Of a stretch of 64,000 nucleotides of DNA, positions 53,682 to 62,007 are shown piece after piece. Under the pieces are notes generated by a model that saw only the letters and a program-made list of their open reading frames with translations, did no database searches and was not told the DNA's origin. The translations under genes and the position numbers were made by a program. The stretch is from Mucilaginibacter sp. (lineage in GTDB: Bacteria > Bacteroidota > Bacteroidia > Sphingobacteriales > Sphingobacteriaceae). Location of the stretch: assembly GCF_028288225.1 (NCBI RefSeq), contig NZ_JAQBOC010000003.1, positions 124,001 to 188,000 of the forward strand, given 5' to 3'. Each line of letters begins with the position of its first letter. Positions within the stretch are counted from its first letter, which is position 1.

Positions 53682-54851
53682 ATGGCTCATAGAAAACTCC
53701 GCATGGGGATGATTGGCGGGGGTAAAGACGCATTTATAGGTGCTATTCACAGGATTGCCGCAAATATGGACGGCTTAATTGAACTGGTATGCGGTGCTTT
53801 AAGCGTACATAAAGAAGTGGCTATTGAAAGTGGCCATATCCTGTTTTTACCCGAAGACAGGATCTATACCAGTTACGAAGAAATGATCAGTGCAGAAAGT
53901 AAAATGCCTGCTGATAAACGCATGGATTTTGTAACTATTGTTACACCCAATTTTGCACATTTTGCCCCGGCTATGTTAGCGCTTGATAACGGCTTTAATG
54001 TAGTTATAGAAAAACCTATAACATTTACGCTGGATGAGGCTAAACAGTTGAGAGAAAAACTGGAAGAAACCGGCCTGATGTTATTGCTTACCCATACCTA
54101 TTCGGGCTACCCAATGGTTAAAGAAGCAAAACAGATTGTTAAAGGGGGCTCTTTAGGTAAAGTCAGAAAAATTTATGTTGAATATATCCAGGGCTGGCTG
54201 AGCAAACTTTCTGAAAGGGAAGGCAATGCACAGGCCGCCTGGCGTACAGACCCTTCAAAATCAGGTAAAAGCGGTTGCATGGGCGATATTGGAACGCACG
54301 CTGCACACCTGGCCGAATACATTTCAGGATTAAAAATAATCCAGATGAACGCTTCATTAAATGTAGTTGTTGAAGGCAGGATGCTGGATGATGATGGGGC
54401 TATTTTACTGCGTTTTGAAGATAATGCTACCGGCGTGCTAACTGCATCGCAAATTGCAGCCGGGGAAGAAAACGCACTGAAAATTCGTGTTTATGGTGAA
54501 AATGGCAGCCTTGAATGGGCCCAGCAAGAGCCAAACACCCTTACTTTAAGATGGACTGACAAGCCTGCGCAAACTTTAAGGGCAGGTGGTAATTATGGCG
54601 ACAGGGAATCAATCTACGCTGTACATAACACACGTACACCGGGTGGTCACCCAGAAGGATACCTGGAAGCATTCGGTAACCTGTACCGCAATTTTGCATT
54701 ATCATTACAAGCGAAATTAAATAATGAAGAACCCAAGCCGGAATGGCTTGATTTTCCCGGCATTGAAGATGGTATAAGAGGCATGGCATTTATTGAAAAT
54801 GTTGTTGCGTCAAACCAAAGCAATGAAAAGTGGACAGATTATGTGATTTAA
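53682..54851 (+). CDS. Gfo/Idh/MocA family oxidoreductase, cytoplasmic (2)
   Basis: The 389-residue protein has no signal peptide. The Rossmann segment is RMGMIGGGKDAFIGAIHRIA, followed by FVTIVTPNFAHFAPAM and the catalytic EKP motif VVIEKPITFTLDEAKQL; the C-terminal domain has MGDIGTHAAHLAEYISGL with the family His. It should use NAD(P) to reduce or oxidise a ring hydroxyl/ketone of an imported sugar. With the isomerase/epimerase gene just downstream it probably handles the products of the periplasmic route. It differs from the exported paralogue at 51367 in size and location. Confidence 0.92.
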   Translation: MAHRKLRMGMIGGGKDAFIGAIHRIAANMDGLIELVCGALSVHKEVAIESGHILFLPEDRIYTSYEEMISAESKMPADKRMDFVTIVTPNFAHFAPAMLALDNGFNVVIEKPITFTLDEAKQLREKLEETGLMLLLTHTYSGYPMVKEAKQIVKGGSLGKVRKIYVEYIQGWLSKLSEREGNAQAAWRTDPSKSGKSGCMGDIGTHAAHLAEYISGLKIIQMNASLNVVVEGRMLDDDGAILLRFEDNATGVLTASQIAAGEENALKIRVYGENGSLEWAQQEPNTLTLRWTDKPAQTLRAGGNYGDRESIYAVHNTRTPGGHPEGYLEAFGNLYRNFALSLQAKLNNEEPKPEWLDFPGIEDGIRGMAFIENVVASNQSNEKWTDYVI

Positions 54852-55041
54852 TGTGCGGATTTCGGATGTGCGGATGAGAGGATGATGTGCAGATGTGCGG
54901 ATGATTTGAAGATGTGCCGATGATTTGAAGATGTGCCGATTTGAAAATGGAGATACTTATTAAATACTATCACCATTCACCAATGAATTAATGACATCCC
55001 ACCAATGACCCAATGACAATTCTACCAATGACTAACAAAAG
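54852..55041. repeat. Reiterated-word spacer P8
   Basis: The left part repeats GATGTGCGGAT, GATGTGCAGATG and GATTTGAAGATGTGCC; the right part repeats ACCAATGAC / CCAATGACCCAATGAC. The two vocabularies are not complements of each other, unlike in P6, P7 and P9, so this looks like a mixture of two word families. It runs up to 17 bases before the next ATG. Confidence 0.82.
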
Positions 55042-56094
55042 ATGACTACAATAAAAGGACCGGCAATATTTTTAGCACAATTTATAGGCGATACTGCGCC
55101 GTTTAACAGCCTTGAGGGTATTTGTAAATGGGCTGCAGGCCTTGGATATAAAGGCATCCAGATGCCAACGCTTGATCCCCGCTTTATCGACTTGCAAAAA
55201 GCTGCAGAAAGCAAAACTTATGCAGAAGATCTGAAGGACGAGATCAAATCATACGGACTGGAAATTACCGAGCTTTCAACCCACCTGCAAGGGCAGCTGG
55301 TAGCGGTAAACCCTGTTTATGATGATCTTTTTGATGGCTTTGCCCCTGAGGCATATCGTAAGAATCCTAAATCGCGCCAGGATTGGGCCGTACAGCAATT
55401 AAAATATGCAGCAAAGGCATCACAAAATTTGGGACTAAATGCATCAGTTACATTTAGCGGTGCCTTGCTTTGGCCTATGGTTTATCCCTGGCCGCAAAGA
55501 CCTGCCGGCATAGTTGAAACAGCTTTTACAGAGCTGGCCAAACGTTGGGAACCTATATTAAATGTTTACGAGGATTGCGGCATTGATCTGTGCTATGAAA
55601 TCCATCCAGGCGAAGACCTGCATGATGGTATTACCTATGAAATGTTTTTGGATAAGGTAAATAACCATGCGCGTGCCTGCTTGCTGTATGATCCATCTCA
55701 TTTTGTACTGCAATGCCTTAATTACCTGGAATATATTGATAATTACCACGAACGGATAAAAATGTTCCATGTTAAGGATGCGGAATTTAACCCAACAGGC
55801 AAACAAGGTGTTTACGGCGGCTACCAAAATTGGATTGACCGCGCGGGCCGTTTCCGTTCGTTAGGTGACGGGCAGGTTGATTTTAAAGGTATTTTTAGTA
55901 AACTTACACAATATGATTTTAAAGGCTGGGCAGTGCTGGAATGGGAGTGCGCCCTTAAACATCCTGAAGATGGGGCCCGTGAAGGAGCGGAATTTATTAA
56001 GAACCATATTATACGTGTTACAGAAAAAGCTTTTGATGATTTTGCAGCGTCAGGATCTGACGATGCATTTAACAGGAAAACACTTGGTATTTAA
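55042..56094 (+). CDS. Sugar phosphate isomerase/epimerase-family TIM barrel (2), cytoplasmic
   Basis: The 350-residue protein has no leader and starts directly with IKGPAIFLAQFIGDTAPFNS. The metal-binding TIM-barrel signature is clear: DLCYEIHPGEDLHDG, CLLYDPSHFVLQ, FHVKDAEFNPTG and WAVLEWECA. It is longer than the exported paralogues because of inserts around residues 60-110. It follows Gfo/Idh/MocA (2), and the pair is a common set for cytoplasmic handling of keto sugars or inositols. The ATG follows the word-rich spacer P8. Confidence 0.9.
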   Translation: MTTIKGPAIFLAQFIGDTAPFNSLEGICKWAAGLGYKGIQMPTLDPRFIDLQKAAESKTYAEDLKDEIKSYGLEITELSTHLQGQLVAVNPVYDDLFDGFAPEAYRKNPKSRQDWAVQQLKYAAKASQNLGLNASVTFSGALLWPMVYPWPQRPAGIVETAFTELAKRWEPILNVYEDCGIDLCYEIHPGEDLHDGITYEMFLDKVNNHARACLLYDPSHFVLQCLNYLEYIDNYHERIKMFHVKDAEFNPTGKQGVYGGYQNWIDRAGRFRSLGDGQVDFKGIFSKLTQYDFKGWAVLEWECALKHPEDGAREGAEFIKNHIIRVTEKAFDDFAASGSDDAFNRKTLGI

Positions 56095-56152
56095 TTGATA
56101 TATTACACCCTGTAAACCAATTATTAAACTATTATAACCTTAAATTATTAAA

Positions 56153-57364
56153 ATGCAATCCATTAACCGTACTCAACTGTTCAGGGCAAGCTGCTTGTCG
56201 CTGTTAGTTACCTCATTATCATTCGGTATTCGTGCCGGAATCCTTAACAAACTTGGTGTTGATTTTCAACTTGATAAAGCACAGCTGGCATCTATAACCG
56301 CTACAGCTTTTTATGGTTTTCCAATTGCCGTAGTGATTGGCGGATTTATAGTAGATCTGATAGGCATGAAAAGGTTGCTGGTAATGGCATTTATTTTTCA
56401 CCTTGCCGGTATCCTGCTCACTATATTCGCACAGGGATTCTGGACACTTTATATTTCAACCTTATTAATAGGGTTAGCAAACGGTACTGTGGAAGCGGCT
56501 TGTAACCCGTTGGTAACAACACTTTATCCTGATAGTAAAACAACAAAGCTCAGCCATTTCCATTTATGGTTTCCTGGCGGAATATTTATAGGCACTTTAA
56601 TAGTTATCTTCCTAAATAAATTAGGATTAGGCTGGCAAATTCAGGTAGGGTTAATGCTTATACCAACATTAATCTATGGTTACCTGTTTTCACGCCTTGA
56701 TTTTCCTGTTACTGAGCGTGTTGCTTCAGGGGTATCAACTGCTGGCATGTATAAGGCGCTCTGGAACCCATTATTCATATTTATGTTTATCTGCATGTTT
56801 GGAACAGCCATTACAGAATTATTTACTGGGCAATGGATAGATGTATTATTGAAAAAGGTAAACGATAATGCTTTGCTGCTATTAACCTTAGAAACCGGGG
56901 TAATGGTTGTTGGGCGGGGATTCGCCAAACCTGTACTTAAACGTTTTTCACCACAGGTGGTATTGCTGATATCTACAATACTTGGTGCTTTGGGCTTATT
57001 CTTATTTACAACTTTAACCGGGAATGCTGTATTTTTTGCTGCCATTATATTCGGAATGGGAGTATGTTTCTTTTGGCCAACCATGTTAGGTTTTGTTAAC
57101 GAAAATATACCTAAAACAGGCGCACTGGGTTTAAATCTTATGGGTGGAGCTGGAATGTTTGCTGTGTCACTATACACAATAGTTATGGGTAAATATTACG
57201 ACAACATTGTTAAAGCGGCAAACGGTGATAATACCACTGCCGGTATAAAGGTATTGCAAACAACGTTAGTGATCCCATTAGTGTTGATTGTAGCCTTTGC
57301 TGGCCTGGTAATTTATATGCGATCAAGAAATAAAACAGCACCGTTAAAAACAGCAGTAGTTTAG
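56153..57364 (+). CDS. MFS transporter, probable sugar permease
   Basis: The 403-residue inner-membrane protein has 12 predicted helices, with the MFS loop 2-3 region as GGFIVDLIGMKRLLVM and a basic/polar middle loop around residue 185. A C-terminal basic tail (MRSRNKTAPLK) is cytoplasmic. It is the first transporter in the cluster and lies between the cytoplasmic isomerase gene and the cytochrome gene, so it probably imports the oxidised or cleaved sugar. Substrate cannot be read from sequence; a FucP-like or keto-sugar porter is possible. Confidence 0.88.
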   Translation: MQSINRTQLFRASCLSLLVTSLSFGIRAGILNKLGVDFQLDKAQLASITATAFYGFPIAVVIGGFIVDLIGMKRLLVMAFIFHLAGILLTIFAQGFWTLYISTLLIGLANGTVEAACNPLVTTLYPDSKTTKLSHFHLWFPGGIFIGTLIVIFLNKLGLGWQIQVGLMLIPTLIYGYLFSRLDFPVTERVASGVSTAGMYKALWNPLFIFMFICMFGTAITELFTGQWIDVLLKKVNDNALLLLTLETGVMVVGRGFAKPVLKRFSPQVVLLISTILGALGLFLFTTLTGNAVFFAAIIFGMGVCFFWPTMLGFVNENIPKTGALGLNLMGGAGMFAVSLYTIVMGKYYDNIVKAANGDNTTAGIKVLQTTLVIPLVLIVAFAGLVIYMRSRNKTAPLKTAVV

Positions 57365-57429
57365 AAACAATAAAATAGTATAATTGTAATTTAATAAACC
57401 CCATTTTCTAACAAACAAATACGTCCACG

Positions 57430-57870
57430 ATGAAAAAAGTTTTTGCAATGCTGATTATATGTGCAGCTATAACCGCCTGCGGCGGAGGTTCAAAATCAGG
57501 TAGCGGCGCTGATAGCGCAACAACAACTACCGCTGATCAAACCGCCAAGACCAAGGAACCGAATGTAGATACCAATGCTAATAATACCGGTGCCAGTAAG
57601 GATGCAGGCGCGGCAGCTCCGGCAATAAAGCTTATTGCTGCATCTGATTGCGGTACATGCCATAAAGAGGATGTGAAAGTGGTAGGACCCGCTTTTAAAG
57701 ACATCGCAGCCAAGTATCCGCCTACGGATAAAAATATCAATACTTTAGCAGATAAAGTTATCAAAGGTGGTAAGGGTAACTGGGGCGATATCCCGATGAC
57801 TGCGCATGCCTCGCTTTCTGTTAATGATGCTAAAACAATAGTTAAATATATTTTGTCGCTCCATAAATAA
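57430..57870 (+). CDS. Lipoprotein c-type cytochrome
   Basis: The 146-residue protein has a lipoprotein signal (lipobox TACG, Cys at 17), a low-complexity Ser/Thr/Ala/Asn linker to about residue 60, and a class I cytochrome c domain. The haem motif CGTCH is at C74-C77-H78, followed by VGPAFKDIAAKYP, and the likely axial Met lies in IPMTAHASL. The fold resembles c551-type domains fused to or partnered with quinoprotein and GMC dehydrogenases. It probably takes electrons from the two periplasmic GMC enzymes and passes them to the respiratory chain. Confidence 0.92.
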   Translation: MKKVFAMLIICAAITACGGGSKSGSGADSATTTTADQTAKTKEPNVDTNANNTGASKDAGAAAPAIKLIAASDCGTCHKEDVKVVGPAFKDIAAKYPPTDKNINTLADKVIKGGKGNWGDIPMTAHASLSVNDAKTIVKYILSLHK

Positions 57871-57902
57871 ATATTTAAAACGCACCAGCTAAACTATAGA
57901 CC

Positions 57903-59162
57903 ATGACCTCCACTATCAGAGTCAAGCTTTCTACAATGATGTTCCTTGAGTTTTTTATCTGGGGAGCATGGTTTGTAACTTTAGGTACTTATCTACTCAC
58001 TTATCTTAAAACATCGGGGGTAGAGGTTGGAACCGCGTTTACCACGCAATCCATAGGCGCAATAGTTGCACCATTTATAATTGGGCTAATTGCCGATCGT
58101 TATTTTTCGGCGCAAAAAATATTAGGTGTTCTGCACTTGGCAGGTGGCGCGTTACTTTGGTGGGCGTCAACTTCAAAAGATTTTGGAGCATTTTATCCGG
58201 TGATCTTAATTTACATGATACTATATATGCCAACGTTGGCATTGGTGAATTCTATATCATTCAGACAAATGCAAAACCCAAGTAAAGAATTTGCACCTAT
58301 TCGGGTACTGGGCACCATTGGATGGATTGTAGCAGGCGCATTTGTAAGTTGGCTTAATTGGGATAAGCAGGGCAATGCGGCAGCACTAGTCAATACTTTT
58401 AAGATGGCCGGAATTGCTTCTATATTATTGGGTTTATTTAGTTTTACTCTTCCTAAAACTCCACCAGTTAAACAAGGGCAAAAATCTTCAATAGGCGATA
58501 TATTAGGCTTGGATGCGATCCGTTTACTAAAAAATCCCTCATATCTGGTATTCTTTTTGGCCTCAATTGCTATTTGTATACCACTAGCGTTTTATTATGG
58601 TTTTGCAAACCCGTTTTTTGGCGAAATTGGTATGAAGGCTACAACGGTAACACAATCATTGGGACAAGTTTCTGAAACATTGTTTATGATATTGATACCT
58701 TTCTTTTTTGTAAGGCTAGGTGTGAAAAAAATGCTGGCGATAGGTATGATAGCCTGGGCTTTACGATATATATTTTTTGCCTATGGAGATGCCGGCAACA
58801 ATTATTGGATGCTTATAGCAGGTATTTTATTACATGGGGTTTGCTATGATTTTTTCTTTGTAACCGGACAGATATATACAGATAACCTGGCTGGCGAACA
58901 ATTTAAAAGCGCCGCACAAGGATTTATCACATTAGCCACTTATGGCGTAGGTATGCTCATAGGTTCAATTATTGCTGGAAAAATTGCAGATAAATACAAG
59001 ATTTCTGAAACATCTCATAACTGGCAATCAATTTGGCTTATACCTGCAGGAATAGCTGTTGTGGTTTTAATATTATTTATTATATTCTTCACAGATAAAA
59101 ACCATATGGAAACAAAGCCCGGTTTGGATATAGAAGAGCCTTCACCACAAGTACAAATATAA
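57903..59162 (+). CDS. Nucleoside:H+ symporter-like MFS transporter (NHS family)
   Basis: The 419-residue inner-membrane protein has 12 helices and matches the NupG/XapB-like family: VKLSTMMFLEFFIWGAWFVTLGTYL at the N-terminus, IVAPFIIGLIADRYFSAQKILG, and a conserved DFFFVTGQIYTDN in the second half. NHS members import nucleosides, but Bacteroidota relatives often sit in sugar loci. It starts 32 bases after the cytochrome gene and 14 bases before a TIM-barrel gene, so it is part of the same transcript. Nucleoside or glycoside as cargo is open. Confidence 0.9.
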   Translation: MTSTIRVKLSTMMFLEFFIWGAWFVTLGTYLLTYLKTSGVEVGTAFTTQSIGAIVAPFIIGLIADRYFSAQKILGVLHLAGGALLWWASTSKDFGAFYPVILIYMILYMPTLALVNSISFRQMQNPSKEFAPIRVLGTIGWIVAGAFVSWLNWDKQGNAAALVNTFKMAGIASILLGLFSFTLPKTPPVKQGQKSSIGDILGLDAIRLLKNPSYLVFFLASIAICIPLAFYYGFANPFFGEIGMKATTVTQSLGQVSETLFMILIPFFFVRLGVKKMLAIGMIAWALRYIFFAYGDAGNNYWMLIAGILLHGVCYDFFFVTGQIYTDNLAGEQFKSAAQGFITLATYGVGMLIGSIIAGKIADKYKISETSHNWQSIWLIPAGIAVVVLILFIIFFTDKNHMETKPGLDIEEPSPQVQI

Positions 59163-59176
59163 ACTGAACCAATTAT

Positions 59177-60067
59177 ATGGCATTTAAACAAAACAGGAGA
59201 TCGGCAATAAAGAACATTGTTGCCGGAACCGCAGCTATCACGGCAACGGGTATGCTATCATCATTTAAAAAAGAGGAAATGCAGGAACAGGTATCTGACA
59301 AACTTAAAGGAAATATAAACCATTCAGTTTCGCCATGGTGCTATAGCGGTTATACTCTCGATCAGCTTTGTGTTATATCAAAAGAAATAGGCATAACCGG
59401 CGTTGATCTTTGCGGACCAAAAGACTGGCCTACACTCCAAAAGCATGGCATGTATTCGCCAATGTGCAATGGCGCCGAAATTAACTTAACCGATGGGTTT
59501 GGCGATACACAATTTCACGAAAGATTAATAAAACAATATACTGATATGATCCCGCTGGTAGCCAAAAATGGTTACACCAACTTAATATGTTTCAGCGGCA
59601 GCCGCAGGGGAAAGGATGATGAAACCGGCTGGAAAAATTGCGAAGAAGGCCTAAAGAAATTGCTCCCGCTTGCAGAAAAGCATAAGGTTGTATTATGTAT
59701 GGAATTGCTAAACAGCAAGATCGATCATAGAGACTATCAATGCAACAAGTCGTCGTGGGGCGCTGAGCTGGCTAAAAGATTAGGATCTGAAAATTTTAAA
59801 CTACTTTATGATATCTACCACATGCAGATTGATGAGGGAGATATTATCAGGAACATAACCGATCATCATCAATACATTGCTCATTATCATACCGGGGGGA
59901 TACCGGGCCGTCATGAGATTGACGATACACAAGAGCTTTATTACCCTGCTGTAATGAAAGCAATTGTCGCCACCGGCTTTAAAGGATATGTAGGGCAGGA
60001 GTTTGTTCCTAAACAGGCTGATAAGATAGGATCATTAAAAAAAGCGATCCTGATTTGCGATGTATAA
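59177..60067 (+). CDS. Hydroxypyruvate isomerase-like TIM barrel (3), Tat-leader
   Basis: The 296-residue protein begins KQNRRSAIKNIVAGTAAITA, a twin-arginine-type leader, and continues into a TIM barrel of the hydroxypyruvate isomerase/xylose isomerase-like group: GITGVDLCGPKDW, VVLCMELLNSKIDHRDYQ, KLLYDIYHMQIDEGDI, and YHTGGIPGRHEID. The last two segments are typical of the Hyi branch and supply metal ligands. It lies 14 bases after the NHS transporter gene. With the leader, it should act outside the cytoplasm, which is unusual for the Hyi branch. Confidence 0.88.
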   Translation: MAFKQNRRSAIKNIVAGTAAITATGMLSSFKKEEMQEQVSDKLKGNINHSVSPWCYSGYTLDQLCVISKEIGITGVDLCGPKDWPTLQKHGMYSPMCNGAEINLTDGFGDTQFHERLIKQYTDMIPLVAKNGYTNLICFSGSRRGKDDETGWKNCEEGLKKLLPLAEKHKVVLCMELLNSKIDHRDYQCNKSSWGAELAKRLGSENFKLLYDIYHMQIDEGDIIRNITDHHQYIAHYHTGGIPGRHEIDDTQELYYPAVMKAIVATGFKGYVGQEFVPKQADKIGSLKKAILICDV

Positions 60068-60120
60068 TTGGATATTAAACTAATTACAAAAAAAACACTC
60101 TATACTAAATAAAACTACCA

Positions 60121-60996
60121 ATGACTACGAGGAGAGAATTTTTAACACAGGCAGGGCTTATTTCAGCCGGCTTAATGATAGCGCCGGGGTTATTATCGGC
60201 AAAAGGAACAAATGTAGTGGGTTTGCAGCTTTATAGCTTACGGGACCAACTGCCAAAGGATGTAAAAGGCGTTATTGCTAAAGTAGCAGCTGCCGGTTAC
60301 AAAGAAGTGGAAACATTTGGCTATTCAAAGCAAAATGGTTTTTGGGGACTTGATGCCAAAGCTTTCAGCGGCTTGCTAAAAGCAAACGGGCTTACAACCC
60401 CAAGCGGGCATTTTGGGATGGATGAGTACTTTGTTCATGGTAAAACTACCGACCTGGAAAGCTATATTGAAGCTGCAAACGCTACAGGCATGAAATACGT
60501 AGTTGTGCCATCAATTAATGGCGAGGTATTAAAAAGCGCCGATCAGTTTAAACAGGTAGCTGAGAAGTTAAATAAAGCGGCAGAAATATGTAAAAAGTCA
60601 GGTTTGCAATTGGGCTATCACAACCACAACTTTGAGTGGAAACCAATTGACGGCACTACATTTTACGATACCATTTTAAAAGAAACCGATCCAAAGCTGG
60701 TTCATATGGAAATGGATATTTTTTGGGTAGTCCGTGCAGGACAGGATCCTGTTAAATTATTTCAGCAGCACCCGGGCAGGTTTGCGCTATGTCATATAAA
60801 AGACAGGGATAAAAAACAGACTGACCTTAACACCGAAATAGGTAAAGGCAGCATCGACTTTAAAACAATTTTGAGCCATGCTAAACTGGCGGGCTTAAAA
60901 CATTTTATTGTTGAGCAGGAAAACTATATAAATATCGACCCTTTTGTAAGCATCGCAGAAAGCGCAGCTTATGTGAAGAACACGTTACACGTGTAA
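60121..60996 (+). CDS. Exported sugar phosphate isomerase/epimerase-family TIM barrel (4)
   Basis: The 291-residue protein starts TTRREFLTQAGLISAGLMIAP, a twin-arginine leader, then a TIM barrel with VGLQLYSLRDQLPKD, LGYHNHNFEW, VHMEMDIFWVVRAGQDP, ALCHIKDRD and FIVEQENY. It resembles the protein at 46060, so the cluster has two exported copies of this type. It probably epimerises or tautomerises a keto sugar in the periplasm. It is followed by palindrome P9 and then the DUF1080 gene. Confidence 0.92.
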   Translation: MTTRREFLTQAGLISAGLMIAPGLLSAKGTNVVGLQLYSLRDQLPKDVKGVIAKVAAAGYKEVETFGYSKQNGFWGLDAKAFSGLLKANGLTTPSGHFGMDEYFVHGKTTDLESYIEAANATGMKYVVVPSINGEVLKSADQFKQVAEKLNKAAEICKKSGLQLGYHNHNFEWKPIDGTTFYDTILKETDPKLVHMEMDIFWVVRAGQDPVKLFQQHPGRFALCHIKDRDKKQTDLNTEIGKGSIDFKTILSHAKLAGLKHFIVEQENYINIDPFVSIAESAAYVKNTLHV

Positions 60997-61142
60997 GTAG
61001 TTAATTGGGTTGATTAAGTTGGATTGAGTTGATTAAGTTAGGAATGAAAGGTATATACTTATCGTTCGCTTAATCTCCATAGTTAAACTTAATCAACCTA
61101 ATCAACTCAATCCAACTTAATCAACTTCTACTTTAATTAACT
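60996..61142. repeat. Reiterated-word palindrome P9
   Basis: The clearest member of the class. A 27-bp perfect pairing joins 61009-61035 (starting GTTGATTAAGTTGGATTGAG) to 61099-61125, with further word copies on both sides, such as AGTAGTTAATT against AATTAACT at the far right. The right arm ends about six bases before the ATG at 61149. Confidence 0.93.
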
Positions 61143-61148
61143 AAACAA

Positions 61149-61913
61149 ATGAAATATTCACTTCTATTTACTGCAGTATTAACCGGAAGCTTTTTTATGG
61201 CAAATGCACAGCAGGCAAAACCAGAAGATACGGAAACATGGGAGCCAATTCCCAAAGTTGTAACACCTGGTACTTCTTTTAAAGATGCACCATCTGATGC
61301 TATAATATTGTTTGATGGCAAAGGCCTTGATAAATGGGTACAGGCTGACGATCAATCTGACGCTAAGTGGGATGTTAAAGGCGATGTGCTTACCGTAAAC
61401 AAAAAATACGGCAATATCGAAACCAAACAAAAATTTACCAATTATCAACTACACCTTGAATGGAAGGTGCCTGCAAATATCGAAGGATCCGGCCAGGCAA
61501 GGGGTAATAGTGGTGTTTTTTTAGCGTCACTGGGTAAGGGCGATGCCGGGTATGAGCTACAGGTTTTGGACTCATATAATAATAAAACCTACGTTAACGG
61601 AATGGCCGGAAGTATCTACAAACAGGCTATTCCTTTAGCCAACCCCGGCAGAAAACCCGGCGAATGGCAAACTTATGATATAATATGGACCGCCCCAACA
61701 TTTAACGAAGACGGCTCTGTAAAAACAACTGCAAAAGTAACTGTGTTTTTTAACGGTGTACTGGTTGAAAATAACTTCGAATTAAAAGGCCCGACATTAT
61801 ATATAGGAAAGCCTGAATACCAGAAACATGGCCCGGCACCTATTAAGTTGCAGGCACATGGCGATAAAAGCGAACCCCTTAGCTACCGCAATATCTGGGT
61901 TAGAGAATTGTAA
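61149..61913 (+). CDS. DUF1080 protein (3-keto-disaccharide hydrolase family)
   Basis: The 254-residue exported protein (signal ending FMANAQQ) matches DUF1080 over residues 50-250: ILFDGKGLDKWVQ, the LamG-like core TNYQLHLEWKVP, RGNSGVFLASLGKGDAGYELQVLDSY, and TYDIIWTAPTF followed by a VTVFFNGVLVENN strand. The family is now associated with eliminative or hydrolytic cleavage of 3-keto glycosides, and that would make it the glycoside-breaking step of this cluster. It is the gene that best links the GMC oxidases to glycoside use. Activity here is inferred. Confidence 0.9.
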   Translation: MKYSLLFTAVLTGSFFMANAQQAKPEDTETWEPIPKVVTPGTSFKDAPSDAIILFDGKGLDKWVQADDQSDAKWDVKGDVLTVNKKYGNIETKQKFTNYQLHLEWKVPANIEGSGQARGNSGVFLASLGKGDAGYELQVLDSYNNKTYVNGMAGSIYKQAIPLANPGRKPGEWQTYDIIWTAPTFNEDGSVKTTAKVTVFFNGVLVENNFELKGPTLYIGKPEYQKHGPAPIKLQAHGDKSEPLSYRNIWVREL

Positions 61914-62007
61914 TAATGAATACATAGTTAACGGTTCACAGTTTATATTTGTGAGCTGTTGGCTATGTTTTTTTTATTATATCCTGCATAAACATTATCT
62001 GCATATC

